A stretch of 64,000 nt of DNA from Nemertoderma westbladi (lineage: Eukaryota > Xenacoelomorpha > Nemertodermatida > Nemertodermatidae): positions 1 through 64,000 of the forward strand of contig JAUCBJ010005019.1 of assembly GCA_032718475.1 (NCBI GenBank), given 5' to 3'. Each line of letters begins with the position of its first letter. The stretch's first letter is position 1. Below the pieces are notes generated by a model, which was not told the origin of the DNA, searched no databases, and saw nothing but the letters and a program-made list of their open reading frames with translations. The position numbers were made by a program, and so were the translations under genes. Shown one piece after another: positions 44,976 through 56,400 of the stretch.

Positions 44976-45135
44976 TCTTGGAAAGTATTAATCCTACTGT
45001 AGTATAAACAAAATTTTTTAAAAATGTAATAATATTTTAAAATCGGTAAAGAAATCGGAATTTTTTGAATTTGTGGGGGGGGGGGGCTGTAGAATCAGCT
45101 TGCCCCAGGGCGCCAGAAACCTCGGTACGCCTCTG

Positions 45136-46463
45136 ACTTTATATTGATTTTTTCTCAAAACTAGATTTTTTGAGTTACATGGTTTTGCCTTAGGAGGGCA
45201 GAATAGTATACGTGCAATTGTTGCTAGTGTATTTTATTTCTCGCTCGTCCTACCCAAGGCGACCTAAGACTAGGTCGCCTTGGCACTACTAGACCATTTT
45301 ACTATTAATAATAGTCGCCGTGGTATAATTAGGGTGATGAATGAATGAAAACCGTATGCTTATTTTTATTTTGATGATGTGGTTGTAGCACGATAAGAAT
45401 CATAACCTAAGTGCAAAGCAAATATCGTAAACGTCCCGAGGTTGTCCTTCTCAGCTGGTGAAGTACTTTTATCACTTATTGTAGCGCTTTTATTAATCAA
45501 AAGCACAAGCAGTACGCTGTAGATATTTATTCTAATTGAGCAACAATCAGAGATAAATATTGTTATTTGAGAAAGTATTCTTGTGGTTTTTGGCACTATT
45601 ATAATGGTTGCTTACAGTGGGACAGAGAGAAATTGCCCAGTGGGAGTTAGAAGAAAATTGTTTCGTTATATATATTTGGGCTCTATTGCAGAATACATGT
45701 TTGTGTATACCAAACTAATCCCACTTGGTTAGTTTTATTAATTACCGAATCTGTGTTAACATACAATATATCGGGATTAAATACTTTGAATTAGTTAATA
45801 ATAAATTTAACTTGAGTAGTTATTTAAATGCAACCCCCTCCCCTCCTCAATAACCCATTGACCCGTGTGCCATATTCACACGGGTTGTCAGTTAAAAATC
45901 GATGTGTAGATGGGTTTCCAAATTCGGGATTACTCGATAACAATGGAATAGGCCAATGCGCACTGCTGAGCTGCTGAAAAACTCAGAATCACCCTATTAT
46001 TTGTTAACTCTATAAAAGGGAGAGATTAAAGCTGAAACACACTTTGTAGAGTACCCTATGCCAGAGATTCTCTCCCTGCCTTTTATATGCATTATTGATT
46101 AGCAATAATGGCCCAATGTTTCTGGTTTCCTTATTATGCTTTGGTGCTCGGCCCACCTGCTGCTGGCTTTGCACAGGTTATCATAAATCCCGCAGTAACA
46201 GCCCTCCAATCCTGAGCGGTTTTAATGTAGGCATATAGTTAGTTAAATAGATAGCGTATTATTATTTTGTATAAATTACAATAATTTTGTTGTCATGGCT
46301 TCAAAATATAAATCATACAATATTTTTTTTATGTGATTAGACTTGCTTAAATAGGATATTTTAATTTATATAAAAACTTTATTAATAACATCTTTGTTGA
46401 CGGATTGAGAGAAACTACTTAATTGTTAATTTAATTAATAATATGCTTTATGACAGTGAGCTT
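45136..46463. other. Intergenic with short hairpins
   Basis: Contains a perfect 12-bp stem, 6-base loop hairpin ccaaggcgacct/aggtcgccttgg at 45254-45283, a 9-bp stem acccgtgtg/cacacgggt near 45870-45895, and tataaaagggagaga against tctctccctgccttttata at 46011-46088. No gene was recognised. Confidence 0.55.
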
Positions 46464-46841
46464 AAGGCCGGGTTACACGTGGCAATATTTTGAGCAACTT
46501 TGTCAGTTGCTTGTACACACGAAGTTACTGTAAAATAGTAGCCAGGTTTAAAACTTCGAACAAGGTAAGTTGCTGAAAATGAAATTATATTTGATGACCG
46601 AGTTGCTCAAAAAGGGTCTCAAAAATTCTTAGCCTTCGAGTATTCTTAGACCGCGAGTATTCTTAGCCCTCAAAACAATAACGTTTATTGTTTTGGTTCC
46701 CCCAATAAGCCTCTGAAACCGGCTCCTTTACTAACTCGCGGGCTAAGAATACTCGCGGGCTAAGAATACCCGCGGGCTAAGAATACTCGCGGGCTAAGAA
46801 TTCACCCAACCACAAAAAGTTGCCACGTGTAAACTGGCCTT
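46464..46841. mobile_element. MITE with 22-bp TIRs and internal inverted repeat clusters
   Basis: The left end (aaggccgggttacacgtgg at 46464) matches the reverse complement of the right end (ccacgtgtaaactggcctt, ending 46841) at about 20 of 22 positions. Inside, a ctaagaatactcgcggg unit appears four times in one direction (46745-46802) and about three times inverted (46625-46668). The two clusters face each other around a short palindrome acaataacg/tttattgt (46673-46692). No coding capacity. Confidence 0.8.
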
Positions 46842-47382
46842 TGCCTTTGGTGGGTATATAACCCTTCGAGCCCATTAGCCATTTGTCTGATAAATTGTAA
46901 AGGCCTGGTTTGGTTGTGAATTACATATATTGAATTTTCTAAAACTTGAACGAACTTCACATTAGGTGGATCCTCAAATCCTTCTCCAAGAATTTCGGTT
47001 AGATTAAAAACTATTTTGATCGAGCGTTGTAGTAGTACAGAGTTATACAAGATCTACCATCTTTGTTTAGAGACTCTGCCCCATTCAATTAACTTTCAAA
47101 TATATTTAGTCCAAACATACATACAGTACATACATACATACATGTGGTCTGGTCACAATATTTAACTGTTTATACATTTTAAGGACTAGAGTACTGTATT
47201 TATTTCTTTATATATTGTAAACCTTTACCATTTTACTCTGACGAACTCTGAATTATTGAAAATATGAATATTATGTTTGACCCTTATTAATTGTTATTTT
47301 CTTACCTTATTTCTTATTATAAAATAAACAACAATATTATTAAACTAATTAACTGTATTAATTAACATTGTGCAATGTATTA
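46842..47382. other. 5' flank of the unknown gene at 47.4 kb
   Basis: AT-rich, with a tacatacatacatacat microsatellite near 47115-47142. No TATA box or other promoter element can be picked with confidence. Confidence 0.4.
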
Positions 47383-48411
47383 ATGGGCTGTTCATATTCG
47401 AATGGTTGCAGTGGAAGTGTTGCAACTGTAGTTCCCATACATGTGCCTGTTAATGAACCAGAACATTGTAAAAAAAGTAAACAGAGGCATTCAATAGTCC
47501 CGCATAACCAGATAAGCCCCATGGCTTTGAACAACGTTGATAATGCCATCAATGGCCGCCACTCTAACCTATTTACTGTGACGAATTGTAATAAACGTCC
47601 TCTTTGTCCTAATAATAGGGAAGTTGTTACGATTGTCGATCAGGTATCAGACACAGAATCAACTTTAGTTCATCCTCTTTCAAATGGGAATTATGATGCA
47701 AAACGCATAATAGGAACTGAAGGAACTGTACCCGAAACTCGAATTATAACAGATAATAATTTAAAAGACAAGGAACTTCTCAAGCCTATAGCTATACAAG
47801 CTTGGCCATCTCCAAAGAAACGTAAAAAATATCGAAATGACACGTCAGTGTCTCGAAAGCGAGTAATCAGTAAAGCACAAACTGAAAACCCGTCTGGAAA
47901 ACTGACTGTACCACATGAAAATATCAAAATTATCTGTGTTAAATCTTCCGAAAATGCTTCGGAAACTGCTTCGGATTCTAATCACAATAATATACAAGGA
48001 ACAAGTGCAATTCCAACATGTGATGATGTTGATACAGAAAGTTCGTTATCTAATCGTAAAACTATCAATAGTATTCATAACATAACATCTATGAATAATA
48101 GCAATGATATTATTATTAGTAAAAAGAGCAGTCTTTGTGGAGTTATATCAGCAAAGAAGAAAATCCATGGCAATCTGACACAAAAAGAAAATTCTACAGC
48201 TTTAGAAGAGAAGCAGCTTTCTATATCTACATCAGTGTCTTCTGAAACAGATTGGCGTAATAAATTGTGTGACTTTGAAGACTTCCCAGACCCTAGAATG
48301 GCTCTCGCATTTCGCATGGCTTTGACATTTCTTCTCACCAAAGTTGTACCTTTAGTGCCATTTATTGAAGCAATACCGCGATTCGATTGTCTACCTGGAC
48401 CACGACTAGAG
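47383..48411 (+). CDS. Unknown protein, exon 1 (disordered N-terminus, NLS-like patch)
   Basis: I do not recognise this protein. The frame starts at the first ATG (47383) after an in-frame stop at 47359 and gives 343 residues up to a donor gtactg at 48412 (phase 0). The N-terminus -MGCSYSNGC- fits the MGCxxS pattern for myristoylation at G2 plus palmitoylation at C3. About residue 143 is a basic cluster -PSPKKRKKYR- followed by -SRKR-, a good nuclear-localisation signal. Most of the exon is rich in S, N, T and K and looks disordered. The last ~50 residues become ordered and hydrophobic: -DPRMALAFRMALTFLLTKVV- and -PLVPFIEAIPRFDCLPGPRL-. The splice to 49027 keeps the frame. Confidence 0.75.
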
Positions 48412-49026
48412 GTACTGTACAGAACAGTGAAATATCATTATTATATTTATTGTTACAATTTTTTGTTACTTTTTTTGTATATTAGATCCTTTAAATTGCA
48501 AAATTAAATATTTGGGATTAGATACTTAATTTGTAGAGGGAATTTTACTTACAAAACAATAACTAAAATAAAGTTGTAAGTAAATAAAGTTGCTAAATAA
48601 TGTAACTTCAATAGACTTGGAGCAAAATAATATATGTATAATATAAAATGTACAATATTCTATATCTGTCCTCATCTTACTCTCGCCTTATTCTTTGACA
48701 ATGAATCGATACTTACACTACAATATTACTACAGTTTATTTATTAATAAACTAAGAACTGTTATATATATAGTAGCACATTTGGATCTTGATTATAAATT
48801 ATGGAATTGGCTCATTAAACCGAGAATGCCTGTATAATATTTAGGTTTTTTAAGTACAGTATTAAGGATCAACAATTTTCCAAGATTCAAGCATATATGG
48901 CGGGTTGACCCACTCCCCCCCCCCCCCCCCCCCATATTAACCCGCAATCATATTAACCAGATAATATTTAGGTGTCTTTTAAGATTTATAGTTATAATTA
49001 AAAATGTTATTCATTCATATTTGCAG
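48412..49026 (+). other. Intron of the unknown gene
   Basis: A 615-bp AT-rich intron, donor gtactg and acceptor atttgcag, carrying a 19-C run at 48915-48933. A read-through version would add about 31 residues (-VLYRTVKYHYYIYCYNFLL-) and stop at 48507; the intron model is preferred because the downstream exon is open and in phase. Confidence 0.65.
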
Positions 49027-49656
49027 ATAGACAATGCGGCCCAGTTGTTGTCAAGTTACCTAGAAGCGAGTTACTCGCACAGTTTCAATGCGGATATCCA
49101 CCTCACTATGTTCAGTGTCCTGATGATGAGAGTTCCCTGGACCAGACCCCAGAGGAATGCTGTCGCTTCTTGGCTCCAACTCTTAGCTCATCTACATAAT
49201 GTTCGTGTCTGTAGCTGCGGGTTCTCCTATTGGCTGCTGCTGAAACCCGCTCGCAAAGGTACTTCAGTTCCTACTCGACTACTAAATATGAAATATCAGG
49301 TGTCTGTAGGTAATGCTGATAGTAGTGCCGGTGGATGCCAGACTTCTACATGTCACAATGTGAAACAATCACCGCAATATGAGGAACATAGAAGAAGAAT
49401 TATAACAAGAAGGTTTCAGCAAAAACTCTCTAAACGATCGATCCCCAACTATGAGACTGCTCTTCTACAAGTTTCAACCCCAGTTTGTAGGAGTTACCGA
49501 CAGGAGCGGCCTCAAACCAAAAGGCTTTTCCGTTACGGCAATAAGGAGTGCGATCAGGATGAATGGGCCCACCACGATAAAACCCAGGCTAAACTCAAAG
49601 CCGCTACGCGTGTTTATGACCAGTTAATTACTGAAGGAATTATTGTTGCACCCTAG
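49027..49656 (+). CDS. Unknown protein, exon 2 (ordered C-terminal domain)
   Basis: Continues in phase 0 after ttgcag and gives 209 residues to TAG, for a total of about 552. The first part looks folded and helical: -IDNAAQLLSSYLEASYSHSF-, -ADIHLTMFSVLMMRVPWTRP- and -NAVASWLQLLAHLHNVRVC-, then -FSYWLLLKPARKGT-. The remainder is basic and polar, with many R, K and Q, ending -YDQLITEGIIVAP-. I cannot name the family. The mixture of a disordered basic region and a conserved-looking helical C-terminal domain would suit a nuclear scaffold protein, but that is only an inference. Confidence 0.75.
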   Translation: MDNAAQLLSSYLEASYSHSFNADIHLTMFSVLMMRVPWTRPQRNAVASWLQLLAHLHNVRVCSCGFSYWLLLKPARKGTSVPTRLLNMKYQVSVGNADSSAGGCQTSTCHNVKQSPQYEEHRRRIITRRFQQKLSKRSIPNYETALLQVSTPVCRSYRQERPQTKRLFRYGNKECDQDEWAHHDKTQAKLKAATRVYDQLITEGIIVAP

Positions 49657-49810
49657 TAATTAGTTTCTCCGAAATTTCATCAACATGTTTTAGCCATTAG
49701 GGTAACAACAGTATGTGAAATGCTGCAATTTCAATGAAAGTAAAATTCTGGCTGTAATTTAAACTATTAATGCTATCGGCATCGAATATGCCGGTAGGTA
49801 GAATTTTTTG
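49657..49810 (+). other. 3' flank of the unknown gene
   Basis: Short AT-rich stretch without a clear aataaa signal; it leads into a degraded LINE-A fragment. Confidence 0.4.
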
Positions 49811-49896
49811 TTAGGACACTGACGTTGATTATGTGGATTATCTTGCTAATGTCATGGGTGATACCGATAGGGCGTGGTGGTTGCACAATTTTGTTT
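49811..49896 (+). mobile_element. Degraded LINE-A 3'-end fragment
   Basis: Resembles the last coding part of LINE-A: gctaatgtcatgggtgatac and tggttgcacaattttgtt compare with gcaaatgtcatgggtgatag and tggcgcaattttgttg of the other copies. The encoded peptide -DYLANVMGDTDRAWWLHNFV- parallels -DDLANVMGNRELWWRNFV-. It is short and more diverged than the others. Confidence 0.7.
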
Positions 49897-50489
49897 ATTA
49901 TTATGTTATTATCAATTATGTTTACAATTTTGTTTTGGTCAACTCAATGCAGGTGAGTGCATGTACCCTTACAGCTGAGTATTTGGGTAGTTGGTTATCC
50001 TAGAAACCAAGCGGATCCTTATACAAAAACCAATTGCCGAATACCGAAGTCTATTATATCCTATCCTTAATATCCTATCTTGGGGAGAGGCTTTAGATGG
50101 CTTTTAGTCCAAATTTATTGGTTTTCCCCTTTCAACAACCGATTATTGCAAACATCCAATAATAGTTTTTCAGTTCCCTGTTTTCCATACATCTGCACAC
50201 ATTTCATCTAACTTTATGATTGGACATGCTTTTAATAAATGCTTTTCTGGAGTTCAGCAGTCATATTTTCCTTGTACGTCTTAAGATCCTCAAGAGGTAC
50301 TGTAACCTCAGTCACACATGCTGTTTTAGTTTGTGGTTCTCGGGAATATGCCTCTTGGCACCTTTGTTGAATAGGATGTAATCAACAAAGGCTTTGGTAC
50401 CATTTTGGTATTAAGGTCCACACCTTCCCTTTACTCTTTTTGAATGTGGTGTGTTTGTTGGTATCAAAATTGACATTCTTCCATTACAT
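49897..50489. other. Intergenic, no recognised feature
   Basis: No gene seen; the sequence grades into the LINE-C remnant, whose 5' limit is not clear. Confidence 0.4.
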
Positions 50490-52010
50490 CATCACTCATA
50501 ATATTATATTGAATTTAAAGAAAACGAAAGCAATGTTAATTATTCCATTAGTTTGCCTCCATGTTTCTTAATAGTCAGAATGTTCCTAGAACTTATAGTT
50601 ATAATTATTTAGGTCATATTCTCTTCGAAATTTGTGATGATGATCGTGACGTGACATAAAGAAATGTATCCGAGGTTTGTTAAGCTAGAGGTAACTCTCT
50701 CGTTCGTAAGCCTGTTCCGTACCGACTAAAGAGAGTCTACATAACACCCTTGTATCGCAATGCATTGTGGGCTCGTAGTAAGTTTTTAGCAACCGTGTAC
50801 ACAAGGGAATGAGTTGCAAACAACAATGCTGCAAGCTATAATTTAAGATCTCTCATAATACTACTACTAGGATCGGCATGCTGCATTGCAGGTGCATTTT
50901 TAAGAATGCTGTGCCGGCTGGTCGACAAAATTGCGCCACCGCAACTCCCTATCACCCATGACATTTGCTAGATCATCCGCATTTTCAAGGCCAGTGTCAT
51001 TCAAGATGCGTCTCAAGAAAGCCATGGGCTGTCCACCATGCTTATTCACTCCATGGGGCTACCAAACCACAAGATTATGCACTTGCTGGTCCTCACTGCG
51101 AAAGCAATGGCCTGCAAAGCGGAGGCGGCTTTGTTCTGGTGTCAAGCTTGGGGGAACCAATGAGACACCTCCAATGTTTTATAGTGTATGGTTGGAGATG
51201 TGTGCATTGTACTTGACACAGTGAACCCGACGAAGCATTCATGTGAATGTGCCATCCAGAGATTTGATGTCCTCACCAGTTAGAGCCCAGCATGGACTCC
51301 CATAGTGGAGTACTGGAACTAATCCTGCTCTAAGTAATCTAACCTTAAGTTTCCGATTAATTATATGTGACTTCCAAATCATGGAAAGCCTATTCAAGGC
51401 TGCCCATGTCTTTCCCTTACGTATTCGAAGGTCCTCACCTGACTTCCGGATCCATAATCCCAGGTAACATAAGTCATCCACATGCTCAAGCATACCATCC
51501 TTTGAGCATATGCTCATCTGGCCAGAGACTTGCTGAGGACTTTCAAAGTTAACTGTCAAAATTTTGGTCTTTTTGGAGTTAATAAAATGACCAACACTAG
51601 AAGAAGCCTATTCTATTGAGTTGAGGAGCCATTGGTCATGCGTAGAACGTAGTCAACCACAATTATGAACAAGAATGGCGCAAGTGTGTCTCCCTGGAGG
51701 ACTCCCCTCCCCATAACACTTCAAATGGTTCTGTGTCACCGTCAACAGTAGACACAAATGTTGTCGAACCGTCGTATACTTTTCTGATCTCTCATAAGAA
51801 GATCATAAGAAGATCTCTCATAGGGTGTAGTCATAGAATTTTTCATATTCGCTCATATTCTACCTTGTTTTACTAATTTATGGTATAGGTCTATTTCAAG
51901 TTTGAACTCCCGTGTAATTAATTCCAAGTGCAGTGTGTGGATACTCTTGTGAATAATGCGACATACAGATGTTCTAGAATATCGTCTATGCTATATTTTG
52001 AGTTTTACAT
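50490..52010 (+). mobile_element. LINE-C: degraded CR1/L2-like RT C-terminus, interrupted by LINE-A
   Basis: In several frames on the + strand: -LNLKKTKAM-, -NYLGHILFEICDDDRDVT-, -ARGNSLVRKPVPYRLKRVYI-, -TPLYRNALWARSKF- and -VANNNAASYNLR-. This is the order seen after the RT palm in CR1/L2-type elements. LINE-A (minus strand) interrupts at 50858-51809, after which LINE-C continues with -FFIFAHILPCFTNLWY- and a further C-terminal stretch to about 52010. Every frame is broken, so it is old. The clade is an impression from the motifs only. Confidence 0.75.
50858..51809 (-). mobile_element. LINE-A, minus strand, inserted in LINE-C
   Basis: Same family as at 43.5 kb: the 3' end with the TAG repeat lies at 50858-50871 and the shared tail follows. 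The C-terminal frames cover 50931-51240, and -SKDGMLEHVDDLCYLGLWIR- lies at 51239-51559. Between about 51620 and 51640 most of the FADD block is deleted, and -LQGDTLAPFLF- follows before the 5' truncation near 51780. A 13-bp direct repeat aagatctctcata flanks it (50845-50857 and 51810-51822). Between the truncation point and the right repeat lies about 25 bp of extra gatctctcata/agaagatcat sequence, perhaps added during integration. Confidence 0.9.
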
Positions 52011-52334
52011 ATAATCCTGTATTATCTACTACTTTGTTTATTAGTTACATTTCTTACTTAGGCATTTAATTCAAATTATATCGGTAAAATGTGCTACTTA
52101 TGTAAATATTGGAAATTTGTTGTAATTGTTTTTATAGTTTATTTTCTGGAATGAAATAATAATAATAATAAGAGACGATATACAAATAATATACTGGTTG
52201 ACATTACTCTAAATGAAAGAATACCGATAGAACAATAATTAACGATGTAGGCCTATATTAATGTACGTAACTCCAAAGTGAAATTTTGAGCAGCTGTTGT
52301 GATTCTAGTTTACTGGTTTTACATTGACTCTATG
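52011..52334. other. AT-rich flank, possible LINE-C 3' end
   Basis: Includes an aataataataataata run at 52157-52172 that could be the 3' tail of LINE-C. Nothing else is recognised. Confidence 0.4.
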
Positions 52335-52475
52335 CTAGGGAGGTCAAAGTGTATTTTTTTGTATTTAAATAAATTTCGCGATTCTTAATGTTGATAATAT
52401 GCAAATATTTCGAATATCGGACATCAAATCGTTCTCAATTTTTTTATTCAACAAAGATAATAGTTGATAAATAGT
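52335..52475 (-). repeat. Interspersed repeat family R1, copy 2 (right half)
   Basis: The reverse complement matches 28255-28350, sharing aactatttatcaa, gttgaataaaaaa, gatattcgaaatatt and tatcaacatta. Non-coding. Confidence 0.8.
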
Positions 52476-52847
52476 TCCGTGTACTGTTTTTTCCGGTTTT
52501 CGTTTTATGTATTGGCTTATTTGCCATGACTCACCATCATAATTTTCAGCTTAATTGCAATTATTGCTTATACATGTTTAAGTTATAGTTTATATTTGTA
52601 TTGTATTCTTATTCCCATTCACAATCATTGCTCGCTGTATACGGGTCGTTTTACTGTTTTGCTATAATTAATTAATTTTCTCCCCATACTGATGCATTGA
52701 TTCTTTAAACAATTACTTTGTACTTAATATTGATTAAGGGCAAGCTCAAGATTACAAATAAGAAAATAAAATAAAAAACATAAAAATATAAATAATTATA
52801 TATTCATAAACATTCATAAGACAGAGACAAATAGAGACATTTATAAA

Positions 52848-53460
52848 ATGAACACTGCACGACTGAAGTTTTTTCTCTCCAGCCATGACCCTTCCCCCTC
52901 TGGAACACTTAGTGTCTTCCCTTCTGTTAGACTCAAGGAAGGCCACTTTAAAACGATTAAAGACTTATTCAGCAGAGCGTCGACTAAATATTAGAGATAA
53001 TTTATTCATAGAGGTGGTGCAGCTCCTGGCTCCAACTCAAACATTTATCCCTTGAGCTTAGACAGCGGTGCTCACCAAGTGAGGTTTCCAAAGATATATA
53101 TGAGTTGTTGCGAGCAATACAAGCGGGTGACCTGACAGATGCAGCTCGGAAGCGCCTTAAAAAGAAAGCACAATTCGAAACTATATGAGATGCAGCCTCT
53201 GTAGACCAGCTGAAGTAGGACCTCATTGCATCAGTTGTGGCAATTCAAGCCCGCCTGTTCAGCCTGGAAAACAGTTATGATATCCTAAAAGAGGAGAATG
53301 TCCGAATTAAAGATGAGCTGAATCAGGAAAGGTGTGTCCGTATTTTACTGGATACACGGCTTAGCAGCATGAAATCTAAGGTAAAGGAATACTCCAATAC
53401 TGGGAGATAAAGAAGTTGAGAACAACACTGACCCCAATAAGCCTGATGATGAGCTGATTG
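52848..53460 (+). mobile_element. LINE-D ORF1-like coiled-coil remnant
   Basis: An ATG at 52848 opens a 50-codon frame beginning -MNTARLKFFLSSHDPSPSG-. Further on, around 53190-53410, a frame interrupted by a single stop reads -IASVVAIQARLFSLENSY-, -EENVRIKDELNQERCVRILL- and -DTRLSSMKSKV-, with heptad-like hydrophobic spacing typical of a coiled coil. Its position just upstream of an endonuclease-RT remnant fits the ORF1 nucleic-acid-binding protein of a non-LTR retrotransposon. Confidence 0.65.
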
Positions 53461-56400
53461 TGTTACATTAAACGTTGTGTTCTAGCGCCATAGAACCTAC
53501 ACCACATAAACAAACCAGGAAAGAGAACAATTTTTGGAAATCATTTTTCATCCAATCTGAAACAAAACTCAACACAGTCATCAGCAAGTGACCATGAAAG
53601 AATCATTAGAACATCTATAGTCCAAACTCAAAGTAAGCAACAGGTTCTCTGTGCTGGTGGACCAAGGTGATAAAATGAGCAGCATCAGGCCAAAGATAAG
53701 GATAATGTCCAACCTCCAGTTAAGAGCACATTGGGAAATGACTCGAGAATAAGGAATCCCAGACAGGCTAATTCAAACAATGGGCTAAACAAGACAGGAG
53801 CCAGACAATTCCTCAGGAACGAACTCATCCTCACTATTTAGATCGCCAAGGCACAAAGGTGGGGTTCATGATCCTGCGGTATTCTATGTTTCTTATGAAG
53901 ATAATTGCTCTATTGAGGATAAAGTCGCAAACTATCTAGACTCGAGTGGAAACATTTCTGTGCAACGGATAACAACGGACAAAAAGTAGAGGATGTGCAT
54001 TAATGCGAGTGACAATAGAGAAGCATCATCTGAATGAAGTATTGCAAGACAAGTTCTGGCACTATGGTATATTCACATATGGGCGATACAGGGACAGTTG
54101 GCCTTTCCCTTCGCAACTCACACGGCTACACCGCTTGAGGAGATATACCTCCACCCAAAACTGGCATCAACCCTCAGGCCACAGTGAAGGTGCCCCAAAA
54201 CGGGTTTGACAATCTCTATCGGAATAAACTGGGGAAAACACATGGAGGAGTACATAAGGACGGCTCAGGAGTAAACTTCAAAGTAGCAACACTAAATTGT
54301 CATAGGCTTAAACATAACTCTGAATTTGTTAGTCACATCTTGTCGGAGTCTGACATTTTATCACTTCAGGAAACTTGGTTAGATGAATTGCAAAACACTC
54401 CTTACTCAAAAATATTAATAATTATTTCACCTGTAAACATACCATCAGCCATCTAATGGAAAATCCAAACAGGAAATGTGGGGCTGGAGGCATTGCCCTA
54501 TTGCATCGAACAGACAATTCTCCTATGTCTCAAGGATCGAATCCAGTGATGACATCATCGGTATAAAACCCTTTACCATTTCTATTCCTTAGTTGCTATG
54601 CACCAGATGCTGGGAAACATATGAGCGAGTATGAGGATTTCTTGGGAAGACTAGGTGCTCTTCTTTTAACTCACACTGATTGCAATCCTGTACTAATGCT
54701 GGATGCCACGCTGACTTTGGCTCACTACGGGGTCTCCAGTACCACAGGTTAAATGCATCTCCAAGGGGAACTCGACTATATGACTTCTTGAAAGACAAGG
54801 GCCTTTTTGCTGCTTACAACTTCCACAATTTTTCGGGACCAAACATAACCTTGAAGGACCTAAGAAGTCTTATATCGATCACATTTCTTCCTCTGACTTA
54901 GGATGTTCTATTATGAAAACAGGAGAAGTGCTAGATGATTGTATTAAAGCCCCACTTAATGTTTCCGTCCACCTTCCAATGATCGCAACTTTTGAGGTAC
55001 AAAAGAGTGTAAGCTGCATTAACCCTATTATTAGTTCAACGGGAAAGTCAAAATGTTACGTTTCAACTGGACCGGGGCACCCACCAAACAGATCTCCAGC
55101 TATAACGCTCTGGTAATGGATAGAATAAGCACAATGGCGGAGCAGATAGGAGGGAGCAGTGCCACATGGGCAGAAGAACAGCTGGACCGGGCAGTATCTG
55201 AGTTCGATAAAAACCTTGTACACTTCAGTTAGATCAAAAGAACTATCTGATAGATCTAAGAGAACAAAGGAACTCTGAAAATATGGGACGCAGAGTGGGC
55301 AGGACAAAGACACAGAGCTTGGACAAGCTTATAAAGTTTCTAAGAAGAGTCCACCAACTACGGAACCTCCTTACGAATAATAAGATATCCCGGCACATCG
55401 CACCATCTGAAGAGGTCCAATTAGCCATCAGAAAGCAGTATGAAGCAACAAATGGAAAAATACTACAGAACTATCATCAAAATACGAAAAACATGATATC
55501 AGCTTGTCAGGGGAACGGCTCTCCAACCATCTCAGCAACAGCAAAGCAAACAGTCGGCCGAAGCCGGAGGCTACCCGAAGGCTCCTCTTTCGATAGCTTC
55601 TACCCGAGGGTAGGGGTGGGCGCTACTCCTATCCCAAGATTTGCTCCCAGTTATTTAATTGGTACTCATCTCAGAGTCCTCAGTAAAACAGGTTATCCTT
55701 GCAATTTCTAAAGGGAAATCTCCAGACCATGGATCATTAGTTATTGAACACCTCCTCTCAGTCAACTCCAACATAATCTGTGCATCTTTAACAAATATTC
55801 TGAATGCATGCATTCGACTCGGTAAATCTCCTGACATACTGGGCAGAACTGTGATAACCAACATACATAAAGGGAAACAAAGAAACCCGTAATCAACTCC
55901 TTTCGACCCATCGCTTCGAATAGTATTATATCAAAGGTATTTGAATCTTTAATTCTTAAGGAATACCTCGCTTCGATCCCAATCTCAGAATTACTTATGT
56001 AAGCTGGATATCACCTCAGCCTTTGATCAAGTAGGGCAACATATTATGCTAGACAAACTTCTCGAATTCGTTAAACTCCATATATGTGATTTCATCCGTC
56101 AATATCTCACTTCGACATGTATATTCCTAAAATCCGGTGAGGTAGTTGACAAGGTAGGAATATGAATGGCAAAGGGTTGAATCAGGGTTCACTAATTTTG
56201 CCGATCCTCTTTGCCTTTACACCAGTAGCGTACTACATAAATTGCAAGACTCCAGATATGGATATAATATAAGCAGATCTCAATAAACTGCTATGCTGAC
56301 GATATACTCCTTATTGAGAGAGACCCTCCGGAACTGGAGGAAATGGTTGCCCTTATAGTTATTAATGAGTTGCTAAAGATTGACTTAACCTTCGAGAGTT

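Larger units (their letters stand above)
42827..45135. mobile_element. hAT-type element carrying nested LINEs
   Basis: Terminal inverted repeats cagaggcgtaccgagg at 42827 and its complement ending at 45135. They are flanked by an exact 8-bp direct repeat actttata (42819-42826 and 45136-45143). Each end has a 12-G run just inside (42841-42852 and 45075-45086), followed by related gggcg(t/c)ca words. There is no transposase frame. About 1.7 kb of the interior is a LINE-B remnant with LINE-A in it, so the hAT part itself is roughly 0.6 kb. Confidence 0.9.
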
